Below are positions 13,290-25,439 of a stretch of 64,000 nt of DNA, in pieces. The DNA is from Tolypeutes matacus (Eukaryota; Chordata; Mammalia; Cingulata; Chlamyphoridae). The DNA lies in NCBI GenBank assembly GCA_026826555.1, contig JAKSZT010054215.1, positions 28,510,199 to 28,574,198 of the forward strand. The letters run 5' to 3'. Below the pieces are notes generated by a model. That model had not been told where the DNA came from. It saw only the letters and a list, made by a program, of their open reading frames with translations, and made no database searches. How positions within the stretch are numbered: position 1 is the first letter of the stretch; each line of letters begins with the position of its first letter. Position numbers and translations under genes: made by a program.

Positions 13290-13700
13290 TATCAGTCATG
13301 GAATAGTTAAGGACTCTATGGTACATACATCCCATGGAATACCATGCAACAGTAACAAAGAACGTGGTCAATATATCTACATGTTATTAGATAGGAGAAA
13401 GATCTCCAAGACATGCAGCTAAAGAAAGGGGAAAATAAAAGCAAACTGCAAATCAAAACACCCCTACTGTTAACCCATTTATGTTTAGAAAACCCACACA
13501 ACATAAACTACATATTGTAAACACATACATGCATACATTATTAATGAAATCAACAGAAATCAGTTTGAAAGAATATAAATCAAACTGATTACAGCGGCTA
13601 TCCTTCTAGGAAGTAGTGAGATTCACTGGAGGGAGAGAAAGAAATAATACTAAAGAAAAAGTTAATCTACATCAGAAGCATCTTTTTTGATTTCCGGTAT
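13290..13700 (+). mobile_element. Old LINE-1 3' UTR fragment
   Basis: Contains 'ctatggtacatacatcccat', 'gaataccatgcaac' and 'aaagatctccaagacat', typical of old L1M 3' ends. No coding potential. Confidence 0.65.
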
Positions 13701-13734
13701 TGAGCTGTGGGTTAAATCGTTTGTGTCAAGGTGA

Positions 13735-16700
13735 TGTCAGCGAAAATGGTAGAGTAAGGACTTCTGAAAATCTCCTCTAAAAAGCAAAAAGAATACTAGC
13801 AAAAATGATCAGAATTAACTTTTTCAGAACTCTAGAACTAAACCACAGGCTGCAGCAATCCAGGACATATATTCATGAAAAATGGCTGAATCTTGGTAAA
13901 AACAGTGAGCTTTGTAGCATTTTAATTTGTCTTATTCTCAGTGTACCATCTACTCCACAGTAGCCTTGAAAACAATCAGAAGCAATTGTTTAACACTGCA
14001 GCTGCCTAAGGTAGTTACCAATTGGGGCAAACAATAAGCTAACCAAAAAGCTTTTTAAAAAAAGCTGGGAATGAGATGTGCACAGAAGGCTCTATAAAGC
14101 TCCAACATATTCCAATTTAGAAGGCCACATGCATAAGTAGGGCTGTGCACATGTCCAGGGAAGACCCGAGAAGGCCCTCAGTTCTCACTTCTGGCTACCC
14201 TTGAAGTGCTGCACAAGCAAAAAATGAGGAGTTGTAAACTGCCTGGCCCAGTGTTGAAGCTGTGCCCCACTTACACACAGAGTCCTTTGGCAATTAGTGG
14301 TTCCAGGCATTTAAGGAAATTGCTGTTTTAACATTAGCTGGCCACTAAGCTAATTGAGCAGAGACCTCAGTGGCCATACACACCAAAAATACAGACATTA
14401 AAGAATTAGTTCAGAAACATCACTGAACAAATAACAATAGCAGCAACAACAACACATCCTGGGAAGGAGGAAGAATCTGATTTCCAGAGCTACCACATTA
14501 TATCACTAACAATGCCCAGTTTTCAACAAAAAATTATGAGACATGTAAAGAAATAAGAAAGTCTGGCCCATATACAGGAAAAAAAATGGCAGTTAATAAA
14601 AACTGTTCCCTTGGAAGCCTAGAAGTTGGGCTTACTAAACACATAATTTAAAAGACCTATTTTAAGTAGTCAAAGAATAAAAGGACACCATGCCCAAAGA
14701 ACTAAAGGAATGTATGAGAATAAGGTCTCACCTAGTGTAGAATAAAAATAAAGAGGTAGAAATTATATATAAAAAAAGAATCAATAGAAATTCTGGAATT
14801 GGAAAGTGCAATAACTGAAATGAAAACTTAAAACAGACTCAACAGCAGATAGGACTAGGGAAAAGGATCAGTGAATTTAAAGATAAGGCAAGTGACATTA
14901 TTCAGTGTGAGAAACAGAAAGGAAAAAGAATGGAAAAAACAGAGCCTCAAAGACCTATAAGACACTATGAAAAGCATGAACATATGCATAATGGAAGTCC
15001 CAAAAAGATAGAAGACAGAAGATCTGAAGAAATTATGGCTTAAAACGGCCCAATTTTGATGAAAAACATTAATCCATATGCCTGAGAAGCTTGACGAACT
15101 CCAAGTAGGAGAAACAGAGATCTACACCAAGATACATTATAAAGTATAGAAAGACAAAGATACACTCTTGACTGCAATAACAGAGAAATAATTCATCACA
15201 TACAAGGATCCTTAATAAGATTAATTGCTCATTTCTCATCAGAAACTACAGAGGAAGGGAGATGACATATTCTAAGTACTGAAAGAAAAAAAGTGCTAAT
15301 CAAGAATTTCTATTTCCATCAAAACTATCCCTCAAAAATGAAGGAGAAATTAAGACATTCCCAAATAAACAGAAACAGAGAATTCATTGCCAGTAGACCT
15401 GCTCTATAATAAATGAAAAAACACTAGACAGTAATTTGAATCCAGATGAAGAAATAAAGAGTGCCAGCAAAGATAACTACAGATGTAAATATAAAACAAA
15501 ATACAAATTTTTTTTGTTTCTATCTCTTTTTTCTCCTATCAGATTGAAAAGACAACTGCATAAATCAATACATATAAACCTGTGTTGAGGGGCACACAAT
15601 GTATAAAGATGTAATTTGTATGACTAACAGCATAAAAGAGAGGAATAAAGTCATCTGTATAGGAACAGTTTTTATATATTATTGAAATTAAGTTGGCATT
15701 AATCTGAACTAGATTGTTATAAATTAAGATGTTAATTGTAATCCCCAGGGCAACCACTTAGAACATGGCTAAAAAACATATAGCAAAAGCAAAGACAAGG
15801 GAATTAAAATAGTACTCTAGAAAATAACTATTTAACACAAAAGAAGGCAGCAATGGAGGAATAATGGAACAAAAAAGACAGAAAACAAGTCGCAAAATGG
15901 CATGACATGATTCCTGAACATTATCAGTAATTACATTAAATGTAAATGAATTACACTCTCCAATTAAAAGGCAGAGATTGGCAGAATGGATTAAAAAAAC
16001 ACGATCAAACCATATGCTAACTACAAGGGAGATACTTTGATCCCAAGTCACAAAGAAGATGAAAATAAAAGAATAAAAAATATATACTTTGGAAGTAGTA
16101 ACTAAAAGAGAGCTAGAGTGGCTATAATAACAACAGACAAAACAGACTATAAGACAAAAATTGTTACTAGAGACAGAGGGACATTTATAATAATAAAAGG
16201 ATAAGTACATCAAGAAATACAAATATAAACATATACATACCTAACAATAGAGCCCCAAAATATATGAAGCAAAAACTGACAAAATTGAAGGGAGAAATGG
16301 ATATTTCAACAATATTAGTTGGAGACTTCAATACCCCACTCTCAATAATGGATAGAACACCTAGACAGAAGATCAATAAGGAAAGTGAAGACTTGAACAA
16401 CACTATAAACCAAATAGACCTAACAGACATCTACAAAACACTCTACCCAACAATGGTAGAATACACATTCTTCTCAGGTGCACATGGAACATTCTCCAGA
16501 ATAGACCATATGTTAGGCCATAAAATAAGTCTTGATAAGTCATTCCAAGCATGTTCTCCAATCACGATACAATGGAATTAGAAATCAATAACAGAAGGAA
16601 ATTTGGAAAATTCCCAGATATGTTGGAAATTAAACATACTCATAAATAAAAGATTTAGTAATCTTGAGTCTTCTCTCAAATTTATGTCTCCAACTTGATT

Positions 16701-17040
16701 CTCTCTCAAAACTTACGGGATGCAATGAAACCAGTGTATAGAGGTATATATATAGCTGTAAACACTGATATTAAAAAGGCAAAAAAATATCAAATTGATA
16801 ACCTAACCTTCTACCTTAATAAGCTATGGAGAAAAAAGCAAACTAAACCCAAGGCAAACAGAAAGAATGAAATAATAAGGATTAAGTGGGAATAAATGAA
16901 ATAGAGAAAAGAAAAACAATAGAAAAATAAATCAACAAAACCAAAAGCTGGTTCTTTGCAAAGATCAACAAAACTGACAAGCCTTTAGCTAGACTGACCA
17001 AGGGAAAAAAAAGAGATAAGACTGAAATTATTAAATCCTT
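13735..17040 (+). mobile_element. Old LINE-1: 5' region, ORF1 remnant and start of ORF2
   Basis: The largest L1 fragment in the window, about 3.3 kb. ORF1 is degraded (about 14400-15400). From 16264 a 105-aa open segment is the ORF2 endonuclease domain, with GDFNTPLS near its start and IDHMLGHK near its end; those two motifs carry the DFN and DH residues of the AP-endonuclease fold. A further segment at 16695-16895 continues ORF2 to 'LARLTKG'. The reverse transcriptase is missing and several frames are broken, so it is dead. Confidence 0.88.
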
Positions 17041-17078
17041 TGTGTCTCATGTTTCTCTTCTTAAGATTTTATGTAAGG

Positions 17079-17400
17079 GGGGGCAGATGTAGCTCAAGCA
17101 GTTGGGCACCCACCTCCTACATGGGAGGTTCCAGGTTCAGTTCCTGGTGCCTTCTAAAGAAGATGAGCAGATGCAATGAGCAGGGAACAGATGTGGCTCA
17201 AGCAGTTGGGCTCCCGCCTCCCACATGGGCGGTCCCAGGTTTGGTTCCCAGAGCCTTCTAAAGACGAAGAGCAGACACAGCAAGAAAACAATGAACAGAC
17301 ACAGCAAGAAGACAATGAACAGACACAGCGAGTAGACAACCAGCAGAGAGGTGAGGGAGTCATCTGATGGGGGGGGTGTGATTAAAAATAAAAAATAAAA
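17079..17400 (+). mobile_element. DAS SINE dimer with internal 24-bp tandem repeats
   Basis: Two tRNA-like heads ('cagatgtagctcaagcagtt' and a second near 17187). It is flanked by a perfect 15-bp target duplication AGATTTTATGTAAGG at 17064-17078 and 17401-17415. Between the second head and the tail, a unit of about 24 bp (CAATGAACAGACACAGCAAG...) is repeated about three times at 17271-17342. Confidence 0.95.
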
Positions 17401-17554
17401 AGATTTTATGTAAGGCTGGGAAATAAAAGGAGATAAAACCAAAAACCAAAACTATCACTCTTTCTTACTTTTTCCATCTCTAGTAGAAGGTTAAAGTGAA
17501 ATAGCTAAAATTTATGTTTAAAGGAACTATGCAGCTCATTTAAAAGTGCTTTAC

Positions 17555-17960
17555 CAGAGCAGATGTGGCTCAAGCAGTTGAGCGCCTGCCTCCCACATGG
17601 GAGGTCCTGGGTTCGGTTCCTGGTGCCTCCTAAAGAAAAACAGACAGACAATGAGCAGACAGTGAGACAATGAGAAAAAAACAACAACAATTAACAGACA
17701 AGGAGTTAAAAAAAACACACAAAAAACGAGCAGACAACAAGCAAAAAAACCAACAAGCAAACAATGAGCAAAAACAAACAAGCAGGGAGCAGCAGATGTG
17801 GCTCAAGCAGTTGAGTACCCGCCTCCCACATGAGAGGGTCCTGGGTTTGGTTCCCACTGCTTCCTGAAGGAAAGGAAAAAAGAAAAAAAAAAAGACAATG
17901 AGCAAAAACAATGAGTAGACAACAAACAAAAACAACAAGCAGACAGTGAGCAAAAAATAC
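17555..17960 (+). mobile_element. DAS SINE dimer followed by an L1 3' tail
   Basis: Two tRNA-like units (about 17560-17630 and 17790-17860) are separated by an A/C-rich linker of imperfect 'acaatgagcaa' repeats. Directly after it, 17965-18040 is the terminal sequence of an L1 3' UTR ('attatacacttaaaatgtg ... aataaaatta'). Similar 11-bp sequences (aaagtgcttta) flank the whole block at about 17543-17553 and 18066-18076. Confidence 0.85.
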
Positions 17961-18124
17961 TAAAAAACATTGAATTATACACTTAAAATGTGTGAATTTA
18001 TAAGATTTGTGAACCGTGTCAATAAAATTATTTTTAAAAATTATCACAAATGATTTTTTTTTTTTAAAGTGCTTTATTCACTCCTCTCCAAAGATAAAGG
18101 AGTTGGCTACATAAGATTCTAGTA

Positions 18125-18275
18125 GGGAAGCGGCTGTGGCTCAATCAGTAGGGCTCCCGTTTGCCATATGGGAGGCCCCGGGTTCGGTTCCCGGGGCCTC
18201 CTGGTGGGGGCAGGCCCGCCCGCATGGCGTGGTTGGCTGACCCAGCGAGCGCAGGCAGCAAGGGGGGGAGAAATG

Positions 18276-18306
<31 letters not shown>
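18125..18306 (+). mobile_element. Young full-length DAS SINE
   Basis: GGGAAGCGGCTGTGGCTCAA head, B box GGTTCGGTTCC, a GC-rich middle (gcccgcccgcatggcgtgg), then aaatgaataaataaat and a 20-base A tail. Perfect 12-bp TSD AAGATTCTAGTA at 18113-18124 and 18307-18318. Confidence 0.97.
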
Positions 18307-18338
18307 AAGATTCTAGTATCTGTCTCTTATTTAGATTT

Positions 18339-18522
18339 TTTTTTTAAGATTAAAAAAATTTATTTATTTATTTCTCTCCACCTCCTCACTGTGTTTTTGC
18401 ATTTGCTTTGTCTGTTTGTTATGTGCTGGTCTTCTCTTCTTAGGAGGCACTGGGAAGTGAACCTGGGACCTCCCATGTGGGAGAGAGGCACCTAATCACC
18501 TGAGCTACCTCTGCTCCCTCCC
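18339..18522 (-). mobile_element. DAS SINE monomer, minus strand
   Basis: An inverted copy ending ...ctacctctgctccct. TSD TATTTAGATTT at 18328-18338 and 18523-18533. It lies 20 bp from the preceding SINE of opposite strand. Confidence 0.93.
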
Positions 18523-19224
18523 TATTTAGATTTGTGACACTTATAATGCTTTATTTACAATGCAGGCTAGAAAAATGATTATCAAGGAAATAATTTTATG
18601 TAATTGTTATTTAGATTAATAGATCAAATTCTTGAATTGGCTAGGCTGATGTCAGTAAAACTAGCCTGTGAAGACATTAGCTTAAAAAGAATGTCTTGAA
18701 TAGTTCCTATAATGAGCAATCTTTCTCTAACCTATGCTGCTTCTTTCTGCATTTCCCTATGCCACTTCTCCCCCCAGAAGTCTGTCTTTTTCCCATCTAT
18801 ACTTGCATAAGCAGTGCCTTCCTAAATTACATAGCAGAAGTTTAACTCATTCAGCTAGTCTGAAAAGATCCTCTATTTTCCTTTAATCACATGTTGTTTC
18901 TCCAAATAAGTCAATATTGATAAAAATACCTAAACTAGACTCTTGAAGGTAAGCATGCTGAGGGGGAAAAGGCCCCTTTTATTCCTTTCCCACCAAAGTG
19001 CAATTAGAATATCCATCAGGGTTTAGGAAATTACCAAATACTTATTTTTAAGCCAATAACATGACTATTGAAAAATGGTTTATATAAAAACTGGAAACAG
19101 TATTCATCAATAAGGCCATGGCTAACTAAACCATAAAACATATCTTAAGTTTAAGGGAACAACAACTCATACTAACATAGCATTTTACAGTATATAAAGT
19201 AGCTTTATGGCTTTACAGCTTCTT

Positions 19225-19350
19225 TTTTTTTTCCTCTATAGCAACCTAGATAAGAAAACTGGGGTCCAAAAAGGTTATATCTACATTCAAAATTATACAC
19301 CCAGTAAGGGGTCAGTCTGGGACTCCCATCAGTCTTTGTGATTCCAAATC
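19225..19350. repeat. MIR SINE fossil
   Basis: Contains 'gataagaaaactggggtcc' and 'cagtaaggggtcagtctggg', typical of MIR. Confidence 0.65.
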
Positions 19351-19583
19351 TATCTACTAAGCTATTATGTAGCCATATATTATAAAACTTATGAAGCATC
19401 ACAGAAATATATTTGCAATATACTTTTCTCATTGGTAAAATAACATTAAATTGTATCTATAATACAATCATACAATGGGGCAGTCTTGACAAAATAAAAA
19501 CAGAAGATACAGTAGGGTGATAGAAGCGTGGGTGAATATTCTTTATCAGCCACAATATTATTTGTGTTAATAATAAGAATCAT

Positions 19584-19759
19584 GGGAAGCGGCTGTGGCT
19601 CAATCAGTAGGGCTCCCGTTTACCATATGGGAGGCCCCGGGTTCGGTTCCCGGGGCCTCCTGGTGAAGGCAAGCCCGCCCGCACGGCGTGGTTAGCTGAC
19701 CCAGCGAGCACAAGCAGCAAGGGGGGGATAAATGAATAAATAAATAAAATCTTAAAAAA
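19584..19759 (+). mobile_element. Young full-length DAS SINE
   Basis: Nearly identical to the copies at 18125 and 20685. The target 'taataagaatca' precedes it at about 19572-19582. The 3' copy of the target is expanded into an AAT/AAG microsatellite (about 19759-19783). Confidence 0.95.
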
Positions 19760-20684
19760 TAATAATAATAAGAAGAAGAATCAGAAGAAAACTTTGAATT
19801 AGTTTATCTATTAGCCAACTAGTCTTGGGAAGATAAAATTTTAAAAATAAACAAAAGCCCTTATAGAACTGAGAATCAGAAAACCAGAACCCCATATACA
19901 AAGCTTGGGCCCTCTTAGTGCTTAAATTTCTTAAACTTCAAAGTAAAGGGGTTATTATCTTTTTCAACACTTTCTCCAATTAAGTTAATGATTTGCATAG
20001 GTGTTTACTATTTATTTTACTCTTTTAGTTGTAGCAATCTATGACTTTGTTATATAAATGGCGTCCCTTAGAATATTTGAATTTGGCTGAAATAAATTAG
20101 GGTCTATAGTAATATCTCTTCATAAGCATGCATCTTGAAAAATATTTGGTTTACAAGAGATGTTCACTAGTATTATGGCAGGAACCAAGAAAATAGAAAA
20201 TATACATGGCAGAGGGCTTTGAAAATTACTCAATAGCAATGGTGTTCAATTTATTTAAAATTCAGAAGGATTCCTATACCTCTGATACCCAGATGGCTTC
20301 ATCAATAAAAATTTTATTTTTTCTCTTACTAAGACAGCCAACATTGAGGAAGGAAGCACTGGAGAAAAGTTGGGGGTGGGGTCCTATACATACAGTTCAG
20401 AGTTAGTCTATCTTATTACCAAGGAACTGCTATTATGGTTTTATAGCTGTAATCAAAATAAACCCTACCCTGCACACTCCCCTGATTTCCTGTTTAAAAT
20501 ACACTGTCCTAGGTAAGCATTAATGAAATGTAAAACAAAATGTCAGTTACAGTAACTTCTAAAAGCTTAAATCTGCACTGCAAATGAATATCCAATGAAT
20601 TTACTACATACTTCTTCATCTCTCCAACTCAGTATTTATTTATTGGTACTTATACTTTAAAGTACATTTTTAAAATAAATCTTT

Positions 20685-20938
20685 GGGAAGCGGCTGTGGC
20701 TCAATCAGTGGGGCTCCCGTTTACCATATGGGAGGCCCCGGGTTCGGTTCCTGGGGCCTCCTGGTGAGGGCAGGCCCGCCCGCACGGCGTGGTTGGCTGA
20801 CCCAGCGAGCACAGGCAGCAAGGGGGGGATAAATGAATAAATAAATAAAATCTTTAAAAAAAATAAAATAAAAAAATAAAAAAAAATAAAGATGTCTTTG
20901 TTCTTAAAAAAAAAAAAAATAAAAAAAATAAAATAAAA
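20685..20938 (+). mobile_element. Young DAS SINE with a long interrupted A-rich tail
   Basis: A full-length head and body, then a 3' tail of A runs broken by 'gatgtctttgttctt' (about 20890-20905). TSD AAATAAATCTTT at 20673-20684 and 20941-20952 shows that this interruption is inside the inserted segment. Confidence 0.93.
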
Positions 20939-21886
20939 TAAAATAAATCTTTAAGTCCTTTATAAGCTAACAGAAGACATTTAAGAGATTAATAGGAATA
21001 ATCCAAAGCTAAAAAAACATTTCAGACACTTTAATACTGATTGGGTTTGTGATGAGAAACAGAAGAAATAAAAGGCAAATGATTCACAAAATAGAGTCCA
21101 TTTAAGTAATGCATTCCCTTAACCTCAGCATGGACAGGCACTATATAGCCAACTCCTGACTAATAAAAGTTAGTCCAGGAAGATTCAAATGGTTGTTTAG
21201 ATTTCTGAAAATGTGTTAATTCAGATGAACTAGCTCTGAAAAAAGGCTAAGAGGCAAAATCTGTTCATTAAAAATCTATAATTATTCACATCAGATATTC
21301 TAAATTGTGTATGTTCTTTGGTATAGCAACTATGTCTTATAATACTTAATACATAATTAAAATAGAAATAAAATATGCTTATCAACTAAAAACTTTTAAA
21401 TGTAATTTAAAACTATTCTTACCTTTTAAAAAAGGAATATTACTGGAACTCAATTAGCTAAGACTTCTTAAGATAAAATGATTTCAGGAAAAACAAACAA
21501 AAATAATTTTCAAGCCCAGTCAGCACACTGGGAAAAGAGTTGTAGAGAGGGTCATTTTTTTTCTTCTTACTTTGCAAAAGTAGATAAAAACATTCCTATT
21601 AAATCCAAACTTCTTTCCTGGAAACAAAATCCATGTTTAATTATCTGCCAAACCAGCAGCATCAACTGCTTTAGGTTTTGTTTTTCTATCTGTTCCTTTG
21701 CCAGCCATCAATTCATCTATCCAGCATGTTCTGGAGTCTGTGTGTGCTAACTATGCCAAGGTGCTGAGGATACAGAAGTAAGACCTGGTCCTGTCCCCAA
21801 GGAAGTCATGCTCTTATGGAAGAGTTAGGTAATTCCAAGAGAGTATGATAAATCATGTCAGAGATAAGCCTCAAAATGCCAAGAGA

Positions 21887-22314
21887 GGGAAATGGATGTG
21901 GCTCAAGCGATTGGGCTCCCATCTACCATACAGGAGGTCCAGGGTCCGATTCCCCAGAGCCTCCTAGTGAGGCTCGATTCCCGGGGCCTTAGGGTGAAAA
22001 GGCAAACTGGCCTGCGCAGAAAGCTGGCCTGAGCGGAGTGATGGCCCGCAAGGAGTGCTGGCCTGTGTGGAGAGCTGGTGCAGCAATATGATGCAACAAA
22101 AGGAGACACAGAGGAGAGACAATAAGTGACACAGCAGACAGGGAGCTGAAGTGGTGCAAGAGATTGAGCAGCTCTCTCCCACTCTTGAAGGTCCCAGGAT
22201 TGGTTCCCAGTGCTGCCTAAAGAGAAGACAAGCAGACACAGAAGAACAGAGAGAGCAGACAGTGAGCACAAAACAACGGGGGGTGGGGTGTGGAATAAAA
22301 TAAATCTTTTTTTT
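21887..22314 (+). mobile_element. DAS SINE dimer
   Basis: The first unit starts 'gggaaatggatgtggctcaa', followed by repeated 'ctggcctg' phrases and a second unit near 22150-22225, then an A/T tail. It is the same subfamily as 62664-63011. Confidence 0.9.
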
Positions 22315-22479
22315 CAAAAAGTGCTACGAGAACATCTAGGAGAATTATCTCAGAGTGTGTTTTTGGAGGGGGGGAGAAGGGTCAGGAAAAACATCCTGAA
22401 AAACAGAGTGGAGATTTTAAAACTGATTAGAAAAATTAGCCAATGAGGAGGAAAGGGGAACTCCAATCTTACATTTTTA

Positions 22480-22600
22480 TAGCCTTTAAGTGGTTTAAAG
22501 TGCTATTAGCTACATTAAAAAGAGGGAAACAGGCCTAGAGAGGTTAAATGATTTACCAAGTTTCATGGCTAGTTAATGGCAGAGTTCAAATTAGCACCTA
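22480..22600. repeat. MIR SINE fossil
   Basis: Contains 'gagaggttaaatgatttacca' style MIR core sequence near 22537-22557 and 'tggcagagttcaaatt' after it. Confidence 0.65.
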
Positions 22601-23430
22601 ATGTAGCAGCTGTGGAAGACAATTTAGCAGTTCCTCAGAAGTTAAGTATAGAATTAACATATGACCTAGCAATCCCACACTAGGTACATACCCAAAAGAA
22701 CTGAAAGCAGGGATTCAACAGGTATTTGCACATCAATGTTCATAGCAGCATCATTACAATTGCCCAAACATGGAAGCAACCCAAGTGAAAGTCAAGCAAT
22801 GAATGGATAAATAAAATGAGATACATACATACAATGGAATAATATTCAGCTGTAAAAAGGAATGAAACCCTGATACATGTGACTACATGGATGAACCTGG
22901 AAGACATCATGTTGCGTGAAAGCCAGAGACAAAAGGACAAATATTATATGATTTCACATATATGAAATATTAGAATAAGCAAACTTTCAGAGTCAGAATC
23001 TAGAATATAGTTACCAGGGACAAGGTGGGAATAGCAAATGGGAAGTTAAGGCTTAAAATGATATACAAGGTTCCTATTTGGAATGATGGAAATGTTTTGG
23101 TAATGGATGGTAGTGATGGTAGCACAACATTGTGAACAGAACAGCACTGAAATATATGACTGTGGTTAAAAGGGAAAATGTTAGGTTGTATATATGGTTA
23201 TCAGAATAAAAATTTAAAAAAAAAATCCATAGTACACATTACAAACAGTGAACTCTAAGTTAAACCATGGGCAATAGTTAATAGTACAATAATAAAAATG
23301 TATTTCATCAATTATAACAAAGGTTCCAAACCAATGCAAAGTGTTAATAATACGGTAGTATATGGGAATGCTGTGTTTTATGTATGAGTGTTCTATAAAC
23401 CTACTTCTCCATTAAAGGAAAAAAAAACAG
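22600..23430 (+). mobile_element. LINE-1 3' end
   Basis: ORF2-end/3' UTR landmarks 'gcagttcctcagaagttaag', 'acccaaaagaactgaaagc', 'tggatgaacctggaagac' and the terminal 'taacaaaggttccaaacc'. No ORF survives. Confidence 0.8.
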
Positions 23431-25331
23431 CACCTAACACCTAAGTTCCTGTTCATAACTTAGCATAATAATGTCCAACCCTTTAAAAAATAAGGACTTT
23501 TTTTTTTTTTTTTTTCAATTTAAAAGTTTCATAGTAACAGGTATACCTTTAGGAGACAGTGGTTACAGACGTTTAAAAAGACTGAGAATTCAGTACTGCC
23601 TTCAGTTACTATTTTATTAATCACAGCAGCAACATACTCTTAAAAACAACATTTATGAATATGTGAAAAAAATAATTATGAATATGTGAAAAAAAAATCA
23701 AACAAAAACAACACAAAACTCTCCCTGGTGCTTAGAAATAATGCTTAGGTGGGCTTCCAGAAATGGTCCTTTAGTGAAGTAACCATATGGTCACTATCCA
23801 ACCTTAGAGATTTCAGAAGGCCAGAGCACTATAATGCAGTTCAGACTGTCCTCCTCCTCAAAACTCATTTGCCACTTAATGTGCTTTACACATTTCTTAT
23901 AAATCCTAAGTGCTTGGTGTAGATTTTTAGTAAATTATTGCTATAAGTATTTAAAAATGATAAAACCAACATATTTATCAATTGTCTACCATAGGTATGG
24001 CATTGTAAAATATGCAAAGAAATATATGGATGGTCCCTGCCCAAAAGGAACCTGAAATATAGTCAAGAAGATATGAACTTACAAAAACTTAAAATAGTAT
24101 AAATGTTTTCAATAATAGCTTAAGACATGAAAAGCAGCACACAGCAACATATACTGATTACCTGACATGATCAGGACAGTAGAAACTGCTACAAGAAAAA
24201 CAAAAACAAAACAAAACAAAAAAACTGCTACAAGGATTGAAAAAAGGAGCAATTACTCTAGTCTACAGTGGTGTGAAAAGGCTCTATAGGAAAACTGGGT
24301 TTTGAATGAAAATTGTGTCTTGAAAAACAAGTAAGATTTGGGAAGTGAGGCAAAAACAAGAGATGATATTCTAAACTTCATTGAATGCACCACGGCTTGC
24401 TGAATTCTCATTTTGTGCCAGGCAGCAAGAATGCAAAAATGAGATGCTTTGTATGACCCTTGGTAAAATTCCCATTTATATGCCTGAAACTTCCCCCAAA
24501 CTTACCATACTATCCAATTATTCCCCCCGAGATTGGTAAACAAATGGAATTGGCAAATTTTGACTGCTGACTTGTTTTAAAATAAGTCGTACCTTAATCT
24601 GAATACACCTCTCCCTAAAGGTAAATGTCACGCATCACAGCGAGCCCACTGTGCGAAGCTTGCAAGCTTCCTGTAAGAAATCTCCTTCCAGAATTATGTT
24701 TACTATTTAATAATGTCATTAAAAAATACAGAGACCTACCCACTGAACACAGCTTAGATGAGGAATGAAGTTACGACTGGACCTTCTGCCCCAAGGATGG
24801 TATAAAAAGGGTCAGAGGCCTCTCTCCTTTAAACCAGGAGTTTGATTAATGGGAGAAATCATCTGTGTGCCTACCAATCCAAAAAGTTGGGCAGAGGTGG
24901 GGAGGAGTCCAGAATACTTTGAAGTTTGGGTAAAATTTCATTTTACAATTTTGACCCTACCCTCCCAGGGCCTGACTGCCCCAGGAGGGGCATCTGATGT
25001 GAGATGAGGAAATCTAAATATCCCACATCTGGCCAAAAGTCCTGGCCAGAGTCCTACTACGGGGATTTTCTTTTTTTTTTTTAAGCTAGAATTAGGAAGT
25101 AAAGTCAATCCTCTTTTGGTGAGAAAAGTTGTGGGGGATGACACTTGGGAGGTATGAGGCAGCCCTGGTTCCTGCCATGTGAAGATGGTGAAGAGTTCAT
25201 ACTGAGGAAGCAAATACCTCTCAACAGCTTTAGTACAGAGCTACAAAATACAAAAGTTTCATATCCTAGCCAAAAATGTATCAAACTTTTACCAGAAGAG
25301 AGAGAATGTATGTAGCATTGGTGTTACTAAC

Positions 25332-25439
25332 CTTGTTTGTTCTTGGGTTCAACATAAGCGGCCGGCCTTTCTCTTTGGTGTGCAAATAGCAGCAGGCCCA
25401 AGTGCGAGGAGTGGCAACCGCTCTTAGCCGGGACAACAT
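25332..25439 (-). CDS. ME2: ME2 coding exon 2 (start codon, mitochondrial targeting peptide)
   Basis: The first 36 codons, beginning with ATG at 25439. The peptide starts [14 protein letters not shown] and ends LMLNPRTNK. It aligns without gaps to the human ME2 start and shows a classical matrix-targeting presequence, rich in Arg, Leu, Ala and Thr with no acidic residue before about residue 23. The exon probably begins at 25451, after a pyrimidine-rich stretch ending cccag, which leaves 12 bases of 5' UTR; a second possible acceptor (gtag) lies 6 bases inside. The donor is CAAG|GTTAGT at 25331-25330. The presequence is less conserved than the mature protein, as expected ([11 protein letters not shown] against human VSTTCTLACRH). 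Confidence 0.93.

Larger units (their letters stand above)
11125..25331 (-). other. ME2 intron 2
   Basis: A 14.2 kb intron, almost entirely L1 fragments and DAS SINEs, each listed separately. Stretches where I recognise nothing are roughly 18545-19200, 19830-20640, 20960-21680, 23440-23970 and 24080-25330. A MIR lies near 19225-19350 and another near 22480-22600; L2-like sequence lies near 21715-21835. A T-tract begins near 23500. Confidence 0.8.

Noticed and set aside
16264..16895. A host endonuclease gene
   Set aside because: The motifs are those of L1 ORF2; the frame is broken and flanked by L1 ORF1 remnants. It is a dead LINE-1.
17271..17342. CRISPR-like array
   Set aside because: The short direct repeats have no unique spacers and lie inside a SINE; the genome is eukaryotic.
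17137..18047. Cluster of 60-113 codon ORFs rich in Cys, Leu and Phe on the minus strand
   Set aside because: All are translations of inverted DAS SINEs ('CGRRxPNCLSHI' type peptides recur at every copy) and their linkers.
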